DNA from: Methanobacteriota archaeon
GTDB lineage: Archaea; Thermoplasmatota; Poseidoniia; Poseidoniales; Thalassarchaeaceae
Direction of reading: 5' to 3'
Length of the DNA stretch: 39,983 nucleotides
Assembly: GCA_002713185.1 (NCBI GenBank)
Contig: PAVV01000004.1
Span: forward strand, 57,456 to 97,438
Shown: positions 17,995 through 25,661 of the stretch, one piece after another
Position numbering within the stretch: position 1 is the first letter of the stretch
Layout of the letters: each line of letters opens with the position of its first letter
Translations under genes and position numbers: made by a program
Notes under the pieces: generated by a model
Told to the model about the DNA's origin: nothing
The model's database searches: none
The model's input: only the letters and a program-made list of their open reading frames with translations

Positions 17995-18819
17995 CTAATT
18001 TTCGGAATCGGTTTCGGCTTCCTTTTCGGCCCACCAACCTTGGGCCTCGGTGTAATCACCTAGTTGCTCAAGCCTCTTGAGCCAGCCTTTTGCTTGGGCG
18101 GCCTTCTTTGTGCGAACCATCCATACACCACCATAAAGAGTATCCCACAGCCCTAGATTGTCCTTTTTCATTCTGTAGAACATGTAATCGATTAATGGGG
18201 GAAGAATCGATAAGAAGCCTAATGCTAGGAAAACCTTGCCAGCAGATGTTGAAATTCCTGTGGAGGGGACGAAGAAGAACATTATCAGGCCGAAAAGGAC
18301 TAATGGGAATGTAAGGCTCTTTAGGAAAATATACGAGAAATGCGGCACCTCTGAGCTTGAGTTGATGTATGTGGTTCTACTAACCCAATTACCCATGGTT
18401 CGAGATGTTTGTGAAGGCATGACTGCCACATTGAAGACAGTTAGTAAAAGCCCCAATAGAATAAGATATGTCAGGTCAGAAGTTGCCCCCCATGCAAATA
18501 GAGCTATTATCGGGACTGCCCAACCCCATGAAATAGTAAAGTCAGAAAATTTTCGTAGGGATTTCTGACCTTTAGACGCTTCTTCAAACCCATCTGGCAG
18601 AACCTTAGCGACTCTGACCTTTTTTTCTCTTGGTGGCTTTGGCTTCCTCTCCCTTCGTCTGCTCCTCCTTTTCTCTTTCTTAGGTTTTGCAGGAGCCACT
18701 GCAGCTGGTTCAGCTGCCTTTGGCTCCGGAGTAGGAGTCACGGGTTCAGGGGCCGCAGTCGTAGGTTTTTCTGACTTAAGCTGATCAGCCTTTTCTAACA
18801 AACCCAACTCATTCACCAT
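17995..18819 (-). CDS. Four-helix membrane protein with Pro/Ala/Lys-rich N-terminus
   Basis: About 274 residues. The first ~75 are low complexity, with Pro-Ala-Glu repeats followed by a very basic Lys/Arg/Pro stretch that should be cytoplasmic. Four hydrophobic helices follow (WAVPIIALFAWG, LTYLILLGLLLTVFNVAV, LTFPLVLFGLIMFFFV, VFLALGFLSILPPLIDYMFY). The C-terminus holds a short helical segment with WLKRLEQLGDYTEAQGWW. Family not recognised. The ATG at 18819 overlaps the end of the EF-hand gene by 11 bases, so the two are translationally coupled and probably work together. Confidence 0.65.
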   Translation of the reverse strand: MVNELGLLEKADQLKSEKPTTAAPEPVTPTPEPKAAEPAAVAPAKPKKEKRRSRRRERKPKPPREKKVRVAKVLPDGFEEASKGQKSLRKFSDFTISWGWAVPIIALFAWGATSDLTYLILLGLLLTVFNVAVMPSQTSRTMGNWVSRTTYINSSSEVPHFSYIFLKSLTFPLVLFGLIMFFFVPSTGISTSAGKVFLALGFLSILPPLIDYMFYRMKKDNLGLWDTLYGGVWMVRTKKAAQAKGWLKRLEQLGDYTEAQGWWAEKEAETDSEN

Positions 18820-19789
18820 ACCTTTCAGCAATTAACTTGTACAATTCAAAGTCCTGCGAATCAGTGAACCTGTTCATTACTGGCTCAGGCAAGTCAACAA
18901 GCAGTTCATTAACCATCGTGAAGAAACTACCCCTGACCGACCCTTCCGTGGAACCCGGGTCAGCACCAATTTCTTTGAATAATTCAAAGTCATCGGACTC
19001 AATGAAACTATTGGCAACGGAATCAGGCAGTTCTCCCAAAAGCCCGTTAACTACATTGAAGAAATGAGTGAAATCCTCATCATAGCTCCTGAAGCTGTCT
19101 ATAATACCATTCACGAATTCGTCAAAATCCAACGACCCAGAGTTGTCAGTATCTGCTTTATCGAAAAATTTCTGCATAGAATCCATATCTAACTCGTCTA
19201 TCTTTTCAGCTGAAACTCCAGTTTTTTCAGCAACCCTGCTGACAAAATCATCATCATCCATAGCTTCGAGAAATTCAGGGAGGGTCATCTCGGTGTTACT
19301 CGGGGTGGAAATTAGCTCTACTTTAGGCTTGATCGAGGTCAAATCATCTTGGTCTTTCTTCCTAAGCACTATAATCTCCCTATCTAAATCAGAACCAAAC
19401 CTATCAGCATACCTGTCCATCAAACTGTCGCCTTTGCCAGAAGATATCCTATTGATACGATTGTATATGCTATCTCTAGAATCGCTAGATACTGATGGAT
19501 CCGTCGTCTTCCTCATCTCCCATACAGATTTGAAGTCTGAAGGTGACTCAACAGGAGGGGGATCGAGTGTGTCTTCTAGCGAGCTTGCCGCATCCAAGAG
19601 GTCTCCATCACTAGCTGATTGTGGATTAAGACCGAATTGTGGAGGTAGTGGTTGATCTGGTGGAGGTAAATCGAATTCTGGTGGAGGAGGTGCATTGGGG
19701 GGGCTAGGAGGCATTATTCCCGGCGGTAGAGGGGGTAACTCGTCCAAAGCTTCTTCGAGAGAGTCTACGTCATCCAATGGGTCGACCAC
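18809..19789 (-). CDS. Proline-rich EF-hand protein with tandem C-terminal repeat
   Basis: A 326-residue soluble protein with no signal peptide. Residues 18-80 are proline-rich. Residues 213-224 (DTDNSGSLDFDE) form a textbook EF-hand calcium loop with acidic or oxygen ligands at 1, 3, 5, 9 and 12 and Gly at 6. Two copies of a ~34-residue helical repeat follow (243-276 and 289-322), both carrying a pattern like FF..VN.LL..LP..V...F and DDFEL/QDFEL. The start is GTG at 19789; no upstream ATG exists. The stop overlaps the membrane protein gene. A calcium-responsive regulator of that protein is a reasonable but untested guess. Confidence 0.7.
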   Translation of the reverse strand: MVDPLDDVDSLEEALDELPPLPPGIMPPSPPNAPPPPEFDLPPPDQPLPPQFGLNPQSASDGDLLDAASSLEDTLDPPPVESPSDFKSVWEMRKTTDPSVSSDSRDSIYNRINRISSGKGDSLMDRYADRFGSDLDREIIVLRKKDQDDLTSIKPKVELISTPSNTEMTLPEFLEAMDDDDFVSRVAEKTGVSAEKIDELDMDSMQKFFDKADTDNSGSLDFDEFVNGIIDSFRSYDEDFTHFFNVVNGLLGELPDSVANSFIESDDFELFKEIGADPGSTEGSVRGSFFTMVNELLVDLPEPVMNRFTDSQDFELYKLIAERYGE

Positions 19790-19809
19790 AACTTCTACTC
19801 GAGACCACC

Positions 19810-19833
19810 ATTATTCAATATTCTGTGAATAAT
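19810..19833. repeat. Inverted repeat ATTATTCA-8-TGAATAAT
   Basis: Perfect 8-base arms (19810-19817 and 19826-19833) flank an 8-base spacer in the gap upstream of the EF-hand gene. It overlaps the region where that gene's promoter should sit, so it may be an operator, or a hairpin in the RNA reading out of priS. Confidence 0.6.
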
Positions 19834-19848
19834 ATCCTCAATGCTTCA

Positions 19849-19870
19849 ATTATTGTGTGAAATCAATAAT
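19849..19870. repeat. Inverted repeat ATTATTG-8-CAATAAT
   Basis: Perfect 7-base arms (19849-19855 and 19864-19870) with another 8-base spacer, 39 bases from the first dyad and with closely similar arms. It lies just after the priS stop. The shared design suggests paired protein-binding sites, though AT-rich chance is possible. Confidence 0.55.
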
Positions 19871-19875
19871 GCGGA

Positions 19876-21078
19876 CTAACTACTTAGATTAGCCCAACCT
19901 TTCAAGCAAAGAAACATAGCCATTGATTCAGAAACCTCGATTTGGTCTCCTGCGTTGATTTCGAGGGATTCGTCATTGATTCTTGCTACCGCATCATCTA
20001 CGACGACATTTACCCTGAGGGATTCGCCACGAAATACAACCGCCTCCGAAAGTGGATCGAATGGATTGCTACAATCTGGGTCCAGCCGTGACAATGGAAA
20101 CTCTGTTACTCTCATACCTGACTTTCCATGGAGGCTACCTACCCAACGAATCACCCTCTTTGTGTCTACAGTTACTACCTCGTCAGTCTCTCCAGCGGTA
20201 CCCATTACTACGGAAGAGTCGCCCTTGACCAGTTCCCAGAATATTGGTGTACATTTTTCGCCGAATACCATTAACTCTGGGTTATCCTTCAGCCTATCTA
20301 TTCTATCAGGAGACTGTGCTAGCTCAGATAATTCTAGGATACTAGAAATCGAGGTTGACCTCAATGACACATTTGGTGAATTAGCCCTAGTGGTAAGGAT
20401 ATTATGAAGCTCCTTCGATGTTGAGGCCTTTTCTTTCCCGGGTGAAGAAAGTTTGGATAGTTTTTCTAGAGTGGAGTCGATTCCATCTAAGGCTCTATTT
20501 CCCCAGCCCGATTTAGCATGAATAGTAGATTGGATATCTATCCCTTCACCACGAATGTAGTTCACAATCTCCCTTCTAGCATTGGAATCTAGATGCATAG
20601 ATTTGGGATCCCTGATATGGATGTGAAATCCTCTGTGTCCGGAAAATGTTGTCTGCACATGTTCCTCCTTGAATCCGAACTCTGGTTCAAGGAACTCGTT
20701 CCAAAGTCGCCAAGCTTGACCTTGAATAGTCTCCATCATTAACGGAAAATCGTTATCGCTCACACCCGGAAGATGGTCTCCGTCCAAATCGAAAATAAGA
20801 TCGGCCCCGAGCCAACCCTTTTCTACCATTTTTCGTCTTGAAGGTTCTTGGTAGTATGCCGTACTGTGAAAGCATGAATGTGGCGATCTATTACGGAGAA
20901 ATGTGTGAAGAGCCGTCTTGTCTGGAAAAGATGTATGCCTTATCGGTGGAGCCCCTCCCCAAGGAATAAACATCCATTCGCGATTTCTTAATCTTGGAGG
21001 CACCCAAATAGATTCAACAGGGAGAGAATCGTAGTAGTCTGAAAACCGGAGAGCGAACCTGCTCCAGCCCTCGGCCAT
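19876..21078 (-). CDS. priS: DNA primase small (catalytic) subunit PriS
   Basis: Catalytic subunit of the archaeal/eukaryotic primase that makes RNA primers for replication. The catalytic aspartates sit in GADLIFDLDGDHL (Asp97 and Asp99 from the ATG at 21078). FSGHRGFHIHI gives the SGxRGxH motif, and DTKRVIRWVGSLHGKSG is the conserved late block carrying the Arg/His-rich site. Length from 21078 is 400 residues. A TTG at 21114, directly after the stop of the upstream small gene, would add 12 residues. The large subunit PriL is not in the window. Confidence 0.93.
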   Translation of the reverse strand: MAEGWSRFALRFSDYYDSLPVESIWVPPRLRNREWMFIPWGGAPPIRHTSFPDKTALHTFLRNRSPHSCFHSTAYYQEPSRRKMVEKGWLGADLIFDLDGDHLPGVSDNDFPLMMETIQGQAWRLWNEFLEPEFGFKEEHVQTTFSGHRGFHIHIRDPKSMHLDSNARREIVNYIRGEGIDIQSTIHAKSGWGNRALDGIDSTLEKLSKLSSPGKEKASTSKELHNILTTRANSPNVSLRSTSISSILELSELAQSPDRIDRLKDNPELMVFGEKCTPIFWELVKGDSSVVMGTAGETDEVVTVDTKRVIRWVGSLHGKSGMRVTEFPLSRLDPDCSNPFDPLSEAVVFRGESLRVNVVVDDAVARINDESLEINAGDQIEVSESMAMFLCLKGWANLSS

Positions 21079-21114
21079 GATGCCTATGTTTGCAGTCGGG
21101 AAATAAGTTTTCAA

Positions 21115-21309
21115 TCAATCTAGTTCCAAACCACCTACTTCCTTTCCCTCGGAAGAAGCAGAAGCGCCTGTTTTTTCTACATAGGCCTCCCAACATACGT
21201 ACTCATTATCCAAAACTATAGCCTCGGAAAACTTGAGTGCTTTTCCAGTAATGGCACAAACAGGACCTAATTGGCCGGAGGCAGTGGATAACTTGCTATG
21301 ATCTGGCAT
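21115..21309 (-). CDS. Small Cys-containing protein upstream of priS
   Basis: A 64-residue protein starting at an ATG and ending next to the priS start region. It contains CAITGKALKFSEAIVLDNEYVCWEAYVE, with one CxxTG unit and a second Cys about 20 residues on, like a small treble-clef or half-LIM fold. Only two Cys are present, so metal binding would need dimerisation. I do not recognise a family. Same strand and tight spacing suggest co-expression with priS. Confidence 0.5.
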   Translation of the reverse strand: MPDHSKLSTASGQLGPVCAITGKALKFSEAIVLDNEYVCWEAYVEKTGASASSEGKEVGGLELD

Positions 21310-21397
21310 ATTTTCGCCAATCTGTCATCATTATTCATGATTGCGTGGCAGAAATCACAAAGCAAATGCATTTCAACCAAACAGCAGCCCATAGCAC

Positions 21398-22252
21398 ATG
21401 GAAGATGTGAGTACCAAGATTACGATTGGGCATTCTCCCGATCCGGATGATGCATTCATGTTCCATGCACTTACTGAGGGATCATTCGATACACAAGGGA
21501 GAGTTTATGAGCATGCCCTGGTAGACATCGATACTCTCAATTCTCATGCGGAAAACGGTGATTTCGAAGTATCCGCATTGAGCATACACTCATTTCCAAA
21601 TGTTTCTGAAAAATATGCGTTGATGAATTGTGGTGCCTCGATGGGAGAGGGTTATGGCCCAATTGTAATTTCGAATAGGAAAATGTCTATCGAAGAATTA
21701 AGAGAATGTGTGATAGCGGTTCCCGGTAAGAGTACCAGTTCATATCTAGCATTACTATTGGCTATTGGTGAAGTCGAGGCTATAGAGGTCCCATTCGATG
21801 AGATTCTGCCAAAGGTAGTGAATGGTGAATTAGACGCAGGAGTAATAATTCATGAAGGTCAACTAACATGGAAAGCAGAGGGTGCCGAGCTAGTAATCGA
21901 TCTTGGCCTGTGGTGGAGAGAAGAAACTGGACTCCCCCTCCCACTTGGAGGCAATATAGTTAGGAGAGATCTCGGCATAGAATTGTGTGAATCCATATCT
22001 TCGGATATCAAGAAAAGTATCGAGTATTCACTGTCGAATCCAGATACGGCATTGGAATTTGCAAGGAAGTGGGGAAGAGGAATAGATTCAGAAACTAATG
22101 AGAAATTCGTAAGAATGTACGTTAACCAGAGAACCATAGACTATGGAGAAGATGGTAGAAAGGCCGTTAGGATGTTTCTCGAAAGGGGCAAGGAAATTGG
22201 TCTAGTGAGGGCGGACTTCGATACAGATAAAATTGAGTTCATAGGTGAGTGA
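21398..22252 (+). CDS. mqnD: 1,4-dihydroxy-6-naphthoate synthase (MqnD)
   Basis: Enzyme of the futalosine menaquinone pathway that splits cyclic dehypoxanthine futalosine to 1,4-dihydroxy-6-naphthoate. The 284-residue protein has a periplasmic-binding-protein-like fold. The opening GHSPDPDDAFMFHAL corresponds to the family's SPCPNDTFMF, VIIHEGQLT contains the catalytic-site His, and LGLWWREETGLPLPLGG is diagnostic. The ATG at 21398 is used. The downstream hydroxylase-like gene overlaps the stop by 8 bases or starts 4 bases after it. mqnA and mqnE lie just beyond on the opposite strand. Confidence 0.88.
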   Translation: MEDVSTKITIGHSPDPDDAFMFHALTEGSFDTQGRVYEHALVDIDTLNSHAENGDFEVSALSIHSFPNVSEKYALMNCGASMGEGYGPIVISNRKMSIEELRECVIAVPGKSTSSYLALLLAIGEVEAIEVPFDEILPKVVNGELDAGVIIHEGQLTWKAEGAELVIDLGLWWREETGLPLPLGGNIVRRDLGIELCESISSDIKKSIEYSLSNPDTALEFARKWGRGIDSETNEKFVRMYVNQRTIDYGEDGRKAVRMFLERGKEIGLVRADFDTDKIEFIGE

Positions 22253-22256
22253 TTTT

Positions 22257-22730
22257 GTGAGTGAAAAACCAGAAGTAAGCGAGTTTGGGTCTGTCGATCC
22301 GGCCCCCGCCAGTGAGTTCAAAGAAGTACCTAAATTACGGGAAATTTTGTGTGATGAGAACGAGAGAATGTTCCAAAGGATGAGGTCATTATTCGCCTTA
22401 AGAAATATCGGAGGGGGAGACTCTGTTGACGCTCTAGCAAAAGCCTTCGACTCTGACTCTGCCTTGCTCAAGCACGAGATTGCCTATGTTCTTGGACAGA
22501 TGCAAGATGATCGAGCGGTACCATGTTTGATAGAAAGATTGGAGGACCTAAAAGAAGATTTGATGGTTAGGCATGAGGCTGCAGAGGCCCTGGGTGCGAT
22601 AGGAAACAGGACTGCAATGTCTACATTGGAGAAATTCGTAGATGATGAAGAGCCAGTAATTGCGGAATCTTGCGAGGTTGCAATTGATCTCCTAAACTGG
22701 GTTTCGGGCAAGAAGCTTGATTATTCATGA
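22257..22730 (+). CDS. Half-length deoxyhypusine hydroxylase-like HEAT-repeat protein
   Basis: A 157-residue HEAT-repeat protein closely matching the C-terminal half of eukaryotic deoxyhypusine hydroxylase (DOHH) as I recall that sequence. Shared blocks include SVDPAP, RSLFALRNIGG, SALLKHEIAYVLGQMQ, MVRHEAAEALGAIG and ESCEVAIDL. The two His-Glu pairs (KHE and RHE) are those that bind iron in DOHH. The full enzyme has four such pairs, two per half, so this protein would need to dimerise to make a diiron site. The GTG at 22257 has GGTGA eight bases upstream; a GTG at 22245 is the alternative. Known DOHH substrates are eIF5A-type proteins. Activity here is inferred. Confidence 0.78.
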   Translation: MSEKPEVSEFGSVDPAPASEFKEVPKLREILCDENERMFQRMRSLFALRNIGGGDSVDALAKAFDSDSALLKHEIAYVLGQMQDDRAVPCLIERLEDLKEDLMVRHEAAEALGAIGNRTAMSTLEKFVDDEEPVIAESCEVAIDLLNWVSGKKLDYS

Positions 22731-22734
22731 TAAT

Positions 22735-23526
22735 TTACGTCAACCAGGAACCCTCGGTGGATATCCCGTAGACTCTGTCCAGGAAAAGATTGAGTCCGCT
22801 TATTGACTCATCCTCGAGCATATTGGATACTTCATACTCAAAGTATCTCTCTATCCTTTTTATGGACAATCCGACTTTTTTTGAGGCAGAGGCGATGACT
22901 GATTTCCTCACATCAGGATCTGATAAAAATTGATCATATTGAGCTATCATGACCTCACATGCTTCGTTTACTTTGTCTATCGGGGAGTCTTTTCTTGCAG
23001 CGAACACTCCGAAAACCATTGGGAAACCTGTTAATTTGGACCATTCCCTTCCTAAGTCCATCTTTACTAACTCAGGATACTGTAGAGATGCGGAAATTGC
23101 CCTATCTCCGATTATTAAGGCTCCATCGCATCTTTCCAGCATTGAATCGATGTCAGGACCCATCTCTACAAGTCTAGGATCTAGTTTTCTATTTTCCAAG
23201 ATCCAATGCATTAACATTCTAGAAGTAGAAGAATCGGATGGTAATGCGATATCTCTCATTGAGTCTATCTCCCTATTTCCGAAGAGAAGTACGGAACCAA
23301 CTTTTTCCCTACCGACTATTCCAATTTTTGGAAGAAGAACCAATTTGTCATGATGGAGTGCGAAATCGGCAGTGGGAATTGGGGCAGTAATACAGTCCCT
23401 CCTAAGTAAATGACCGGTTAACCATGATGGAGGGGCTGCCAAAACATTCCATTTTTCACCGATACCATGGAATACGGGATCACAATTGATGAATGATACC
23501 CTGCCCAATACTTCCTCCCAAGACAT
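22735..23526 (-). CDS. mqnA: Chorismate dehydratase (MqnA)
   Basis: First enzyme of the futalosine pathway, dehydrating chorismate to 3-enolpyruvylbenzoate. About 263 residues. GRVSFINCDPVFHGI is the family's opening, and PIPTADFALHHDKLVLLP, then VGSVLLFG, DSSTSRMLMHWIL, ALIIGDRAI and DLGREWSKLTGFPMVFGVFAA follow in the expected order. The ATG at 23526 starts one base after the mqnE stop, with AGTGAT just upstream. A GTG at 23535 is the alternative. It is convergent with the DOHH-like gene, 4 bases apart. Confidence 0.9.
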   Translation of the reverse strand: MSWEEVLGRVSFINCDPVFHGIGEKWNVLAAPPSWLTGHLLRRDCITAPIPTADFALHHDKLVLLPKIGIVGREKVGSVLLFGNREIDSMRDIALPSDSSTSRMLMHWILENRKLDPRLVEMGPDIDSMLERCDGALIIGDRAISASLQYPELVKMDLGREWSKLTGFPMVFGVFAARKDSPIDKVNEACEVMIAQYDQFLSDPDVRKSVIASASKKVGLSIKRIERYFEYEVSNMLEDESISGLNLFLDRVYGISTEGSWLT

Positions 23527-23527
23527 T

Positions 23528-24736
23528 TCAATCACTTGCCACTATGGGGAGGGACCGCTTGATATGTTCTGGTTTGGATTCTATGTTCTTGAATGAAGAG
23601 TATGTTGAGTCTCTCTTCACCGGACTTTGTCCAGATGAAGCTATCAGCCTTGCCAGTTTTTTTCCATCATAATCAACTCTAGTCTCACTGCCAGCTTCAT
23701 GCATTATTTCTTCGTGGCCAACTGTACCATCAATATCATCTGCTCCGGAATTTATCGCTATAGATGCAAGGTGATCACCAATATTCATCCTGTAGGCCTT
23801 GATATGGGGGATATTATCTAGCATTATCCTAGACAAAGAAATGACTCTAATTATTTCCTCAGCACTAGCTAGTTTAGCTTCTGGAAGTCTGGTGTTGTCC
23901 TTGAGGAAAGGATATGGGACGAAACACTGGAAGCCAGAGGATGAGTCCTGTTGGATCCGGAGTTTATCCAAATGAGTAACCCTGTCTTCGATTGACTCTA
24001 TCGTCCCGAAAAGCATTGTACAATTTGTTGGGATGCCCAGAGAATGTGCCATATCGTGAATCTCCAGATACTCTGAAGAAGTCTCTTTACCTCTACAAAT
24101 CCGATCACGAATTTTATCGACTAGGATTTCGGCACCGCCCCCTGGAAGGGAATCTAAACCAGCATTTCTCAGAATTCTGAGCGTTTCTAAAACTGTGATC
24201 CCGGACTTTGTCGAAAGATGTTTCACCTCAACGGCGGTTAGAGATTTAATACTGATACTTGGAAATTCCTTCTTCGACATCTCATATATTTTGACATAGT
24301 CATCAACAGTCCACTCTGGGTGAAGGCCCCCTACTGCGTGGACCTCATCTATTATATTTGAAAACGGACTAATTCTAGATATGAATTCCTCAGGCGATAG
24401 GGAGTAAGCATCGTCGCTTCTAGCGCCCCTTCTAAACGCACAGAATCGACATGCAAGTACGCATACATTGGTCGTATTAACATGGAGATTTTCGTTGAAA
24501 AATATATTTTTTCCGAATCTAGACATCTTAATTGAGTCTGCCAGAGACGCGAGCCCGGGGAGTGGAGCGTCTCTGTGTAACTCAACACCCAGCTCTCTAG
24601 GAATTCTTTTACCTTCCAGAATCAATGAAAATGTTTTGGAAAGTAATGGATCGTTTTCAACCGAAATTGGAACAGGAAATTCAGCTAGATTTGTACGCCA
24701 ATCGGCATCTGAGAAGTTTTCCTGTATCATAACCAT
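23528..24736 (-). CDS. mqnE: Aminofutalosine synthase (MqnE), radical SAM
   Basis: Radical SAM enzyme joining 3-enolpyruvylbenzoate to SAM-derived adenosyl to give aminofutalosine. The 402-residue protein has the cluster motif CVLACRFC (Cys92, 96, 99). EVHAVGGLHPEW, SLPGGGAEI, TMLFGTIES, LDNIPHIKAY and GADDIDGTVGHEEI fit MqnE better than MqnC or CofH; the GADDIDGTV block in particular is MqnE-like. It lies in an operon with mqnA. The ATG at 24736 is used; another at 24730 is equivalent. mqnC and mqnB are not in the window. Confidence 0.87.
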   Translation of the reverse strand: MVMIQENFSDADWRTNLAEFPVPISVENDPLLSKTFSLILEGKRIPRELGVELHRDAPLPGLASLADSIKMSRFGKNIFFNENLHVNTTNVCVLACRFCAFRRGARSDDAYSLSPEEFISRISPFSNIIDEVHAVGGLHPEWTVDDYVKIYEMSKKEFPSISIKSLTAVEVKHLSTKSGITVLETLRILRNAGLDSLPGGGAEILVDKIRDRICRGKETSSEYLEIHDMAHSLGIPTNCTMLFGTIESIEDRVTHLDKLRIQQDSSSGFQCFVPYPFLKDNTRLPEAKLASAEEIIRVISLSRIMLDNIPHIKAYRMNIGDHLASIAINSGADDIDGTVGHEEIMHEAGSETRVDYDGKKLARLIASSGQSPVKRDSTYSSFKNIESKPEHIKRSLPIVASD

Positions 24737-24833
24737 TTATTGCGAAGTAAAGGTATGATTTGAACCACTCTCTAAGTAGTTTAGAATTTTGACATTGAAA
24801 ACTATCAATAGCCACGAGTTGTCACTATGCTAT

Positions 24834-25661
24834 ATGGGGGACGTTGCGAGCCAGAGTCATGATGAGCTAACCGAAATGGCTAGATTATGTCGAATAGACA
24901 TCTTGAGGATGACGCATGAAGCTAAATCAGGTCATCCAGGTGGTTCACTATCAGCAATAGATGCCATGGTTGCACTTTACGGGACTGATTTTCGATTCGA
25001 TACCAGCAATCCCGATTGGCCTGATCGTGATCGGTTCATCATGAGTAAAGGGCATGCCAGTCCCGCAATGTACTCCCTCCTTCATCAGATGGGGGTTCTT
25101 GATGTAGAAGATATTCTTGGATTTAGGACTCTTGGTTCTGCATGTCAAGGTCACGTAGACATGGTCTGGACCAAGGGAGTTGATTTTTCAGCCGGAAGTC
25201 TGGGTATGGGGCTATCTTTCGGATTGGGCTGTTCCATTGCAGCAAAGATGGACTCCAGTGAAAGAAGGATTTGGGTAATGCTGGGGGATGGAGAGACTCA
25301 AGAAGGGCAAGTGTGGGAAGCAGCAATGGCATCATCGTATCACAATGCTTCCAACCTAAGGGTAATTGTGGATAGAAATAGAATTCAGAATGATGATTTC
25401 ATGGCGGTTCAGATGGAAGTTGGAGACATTGGAGAAAAATTCGCCTCCTTCGGCTGGAATGTTTTGGAAGTTGACGGTCACAACATCTCAGAACTTATTG
25501 AGGCAATAAACTGGGCAAATCAGAATGAGTCAGCGCCGAGTGCAATTATTGCTCACACCATAAAGGGGAAGGGAGTTTCATTTATGGAAGACAATCCCTC
25601 TTTCCATGGAAAGGCACCAAACGATGAAGAATTGAAAATTGCTTTGGAGGAACTATCATGA
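24834..25661 (+). CDS. Transketolase, N-terminal (TPP-binding) subunit
   Basis: One half of the split transketolase that archaea use in pentose metabolism. SGHPGGSLS and MSKGHASPAMYS are the substrate/TPP contacts, and the TPP motif runs from GDGETQEG to the Asn of DRNRIQND. The ATG at 24834 gives 275 residues, usual for this subunit. The frame extends to TTG at 24789 without homology support. It is coupled to the C-terminal subunit by a 4-base ATGA overlap, so equal amounts are expected. Confidence 0.93.
   Translation: MGDVASQSHDELTEMARLCRIDILRMTHEAKSGHPGGSLSAIDAMVALYGTDFRFDTSNPDWPDRDRFIMSKGHASPAMYSLLHQMGVLDVEDILGFRTLGSACQGHVDMVWTKGVDFSAGSLGMGLSFGLGCSIAAKMDSSERRIWVMLGDGETQEGQVWEAAMASSYHNASNLRVIVDRNRIQNDDFMAVQMEVGDIGEKFASFGWNVLEVDGHNISELIEAINWANQNESAPSAIIAHTIKGKGVSFMEDNPSFHGKAPNDEELKIALEELS

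Noticed and set aside
19143-19655. 170-residue Ser-rich reading frame on the plus strand
   Set aside because: Mirror of the acidic EF-hand protein gene; serine richness is the typical antisense of Asp/Glu codons.
22257-22730. Possible frameshifted full-length DOHH with its N-terminal half hidden upstream
   Set aside because: The upstream bases encode an intact MqnD in another frame, with all its motifs and a proper stop. There is no room for a DOHH N-terminal half, so the gene is truly short.
23528-24736. Alternative calls MqnC or CofH/CofG for the radical SAM protein
   Set aside because: The GADDIDGTV and EVHAVGGLHP blocks and the operon with mqnA favour MqnE.
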